NCBI GenBank assembly: GCA_020025425.1
Contig: JAHHSD010000068.1
Coordinates: 1-7,372 of the forward strand
Length of the DNA: 7,372 nt
From: Oscillospiraceae bacterium
GTDB lineage: Bacteria; Bacillota; Clostridia; Oscillospirales; Oscillospiraceae
Reading direction: 5' to 3'
Shown: positions 6,554-7,372 of the stretch, piece after piece
Numbering within the stretch: position 1 is the first letter of the stretch
How the letters are laid out: each line of letters starts with the position of its first letter
Made by a program: the position numbers and the translations under genes
The notes under the pieces: generated by a model
What the model was told of the DNA's origin: nothing
Database searches by the model: none
What the model saw: only the letters and a program-made list of their open reading frames with translations

Positions 6554-6567
6554 CTCTCTGGGGAGAG
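6554..6567 (-). promoter_or_regulatory. Small hairpin in the dnaN leader
   Basis: CTCTC and GAGAG (6554-6558/6563-6567) pair around a 4-nt loop within a pyrimidine/purine-biased tract (6550-6573). It sits about 16 nt before the dnaN ribosome-binding site. It may affect translation, or be low-complexity sequence with no role. Confidence 0.3.
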
Positions 6568-6762
6568 GAGAGGTTAATTTTCGTAATAGTCGTCCGTAGG
6601 GGAAAATGATGTGGAAAAACGGCGGAATCCCTAGAGCGGTGCGGAAAACCGTCTCCACAGGGGGTGTGACAAAAATCGAAGGGTTTTCCACAGTGCAAAA
6701 ATGAGTTTTCAACTTTCCACACAGAGTTTTCCACATGTCCCCAAAATACGGTGGAAGTGTGG

Positions 6763-6795
6763 AAAAAAAGCGGGGCCTTGTGGGACCCCCTTTTT
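6763..6795 (-). terminator. Probable Rho-independent terminator after dnaA
   Basis: On the minus strand, AAAAAG then GGGG (6795-6786 region) pairs with CCCC (6775-6772) and, past one bulged G, with CTTTTT. A TTTTTTT tract (6769-6763) follows. The A-run opposite the T-run means it could also work on the plus strand. It lies about 40 bp after the dnaA stop and overlaps a DnaA box at 6758-6766. Confidence 0.55.
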
Positions 6796-6814
6796 GGGTA
6801 TGCACAGCCGGTCC

Positions 6815-6832
6815 CGGCGGGGCGGCCCGCCG
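6815..6832. repeat. 7-bp all-G/C hairpin just after the dnaA stop
   Basis: CGGCGGG (6815-6821) pairs with CCCGCCG (6826-6832) around GCGG. It begins 4 bp downstream of the dnaA stop codon and has no T-run, so alone it is not a terminator. It could protect the dnaA transcript end or pause polymerase before the terminator at 6763-6795. Confidence 0.5.
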
Positions 6833-6836
6833 AGAC

Positions 6837-7372
6837 TTACTCGTAGCGTATATTGATATTTGCGGTGATATCCTTGATGATCTCCGCCTTTTCCGAGTCG
6901 TGCTTGACCAGCTTTTCGATGCGCTCGATGGAGTGGAGCACCGTGGTGTGGTCCCGGTTGTCGAACTCCTTGCCGATCTCCTTCAGACTGAGGTTGGTCA
7001 TGCGGCGGATCTGGTACATGGCGATCTGGCGGGCCAGGGAGACGTCCTTGGTCCGGCTCTGGCCCCGGAGGGCGTCGGCCTCGATGTTGTAGAACTTGCA
7101 CACCTCGTCGATGATGACGTCGGCGGTGGGCACGATGTCCGACCGGTCCTTGAACATGTCCTTGACGGCGCGGAACACGGTGTCCTTGTCCACGCTGTCC
7201 CCCATCAGCTGCTGATAGGCCATGATTTTGTTGACGGTGCCCTCGATCTGCCGCACATTTGCGGTGATATTCTCGGCGATGAGCTGCAAAAGGCCCTCGG
7301 GCAGGTCCACCCCCATGCGGATGGCCTTGTTTTTGATGATGGCCATGCGGGTCTCGTAGTCGGGGGGCTGGA
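6837..7372 (-). CDS. dnaA: Chromosomal replication initiator DnaA, C-terminal part (runs off right edge)
   Basis: About 178 codons of DnaA, the AAA+ initiator that binds DnaA boxes and melts oriC. The visible part begins in the AAA+ domain lid (QPPDYETRMAIIKNKA, then ITANVRQIEGTVNKI with the sensor-2 arginine). Domain IV, the DNA-binding domain, follows. It carries the basic-loop region GQSRTKDVSLARQIAMYQIRR and the helix-turn-helix signature LSLKEIGKEFDNRDHTTVLHS, where RDHTTV makes DnaA-box contacts. Asp-Asn stands where many homologues have Gly-Gly before RDH. The reading frame continues to the window edge without interruption, so the internal Met at 7346 is not the start. The protein ends NINIRYE at 6837. 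It is the first gene of the cluster in transcription order, and 312 bp with DnaA-box-like sites separate it from dnaN. Confidence 0.98.
   Translation of the reverse strand, partial: QPPDYETRMAIIKNKAIRMGVDLPEGLLQLIAENITANVRQIEGTVNKIMAYQQLMGDSVDKDTVFRAVKDMFKDRSDIVPTADVIIDEVCKFYNIEADALRGQSRTKDVSLARQIAMYQIRRMTNLSLKEIGKEFDNRDHTTVLHSIERIEKLVKHDSEKAEIIKDITANINIRYE

Larger units (their letters stand above)
6525..6836. promoter_or_regulatory. dnaA-dnaN intergenic region, candidate part of oriC with DnaA-box cluster
   Basis: Four exact TTTTCCACA sites (one base from the TTATCCACA consensus) lie at 6610-6618 (minus), 6684-6692 (plus), 6727-6735 (plus) and 6758-6766 (minus). A CTTTCCACA variant lies at 6713-6721 (plus), and a weaker GTATGCACA at 6798-6806. 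Short AT-richer stretches such as 6574-6587 adjoin the cluster on the dnaN side. Boxes here are known in Firmicutes origins, where DnaA opens DNA near dnaN. I did not find a clear DnaA-trio array. The region upstream of dnaA, often the other half of such origins, is outside the window. Confidence 0.65.

Noticed and set aside
6575..6600. DnaA-trio repeat array next to the box cluster
   Set aside because: The sequence near the 6610 box does not show repeated trinucleotides in register.

Overview
This window is the replication-initiation gene cluster of a Bacillota (Firmicutes) chromosome. All recognisable genes are on the minus strand. In transcription order, from high to low coordinates, they are dnaA (3' part), dnaN, yaaA/rlbA (S4 domain), recF, remB/yaaB (DUF370), gyrB and gyrA (5' part). 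This is the gene order around oriC in Bacillus subtilis and many Clostridia. The genes are GC-rich at third codon positions, and GyrB, GyrA and DnaA look like those of high-GC gut Clostridia. My inference is an Oscillospiraceae-type organism (Flavonifractor/Pseudoflavonifractor/Oscillibacter-like). No rRNA or species-level marker is present to confirm this.

Layout. At the right edge, dnaA enters truncated and stops at 6837. A 312-bp dnaA-dnaN intergenic region (6525-6836) follows. It carries four identical TTTTCCACA DnaA-box-like sites, one variant, and a probable Rho-independent terminator, and it is a candidate part of oriC. dnaN (5418-6524) encodes the sliding clamp. After dnaN comes an unusually long gene-free stretch of 970 bp (4448-5417). 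yaaA and recF then overlap by 4 bp. remB follows 61 bp later and gyrB 114 bp after that, behind a long leader stem-loop. gyrA starts 18 bp after gyrB and runs off the left edge.

The genes form a DNA replication and repair module: DnaA opens the origin, DnaN tethers polymerase, RecF works at gaps and stalled forks, and GyrA/GyrB form DNA gyrase. YaaA and RemB are the small accessory proteins usually found here.

The most unusual part is the dnaN-yaaA gap. Two 82-bp modular repeats lie in inverted orientation (4532-4613 and 5272-5353), each with three conserved blocks separated by divergent spacers. A partial third copy (5214-5267) sits in direct orientation next to the right one. Between them are several strong hairpins and, at about 4844-5111, a dense series of abutting complementary segments that looks like a folded non-coding RNA with a possible pseudoknot. 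No transposase or credible protein gene is present. I cannot assign it to a known family. Also notable are a Gln at the GyrA quinolone-determining Ser83 position and a 14-bp stem-loop in the gyrB leader.
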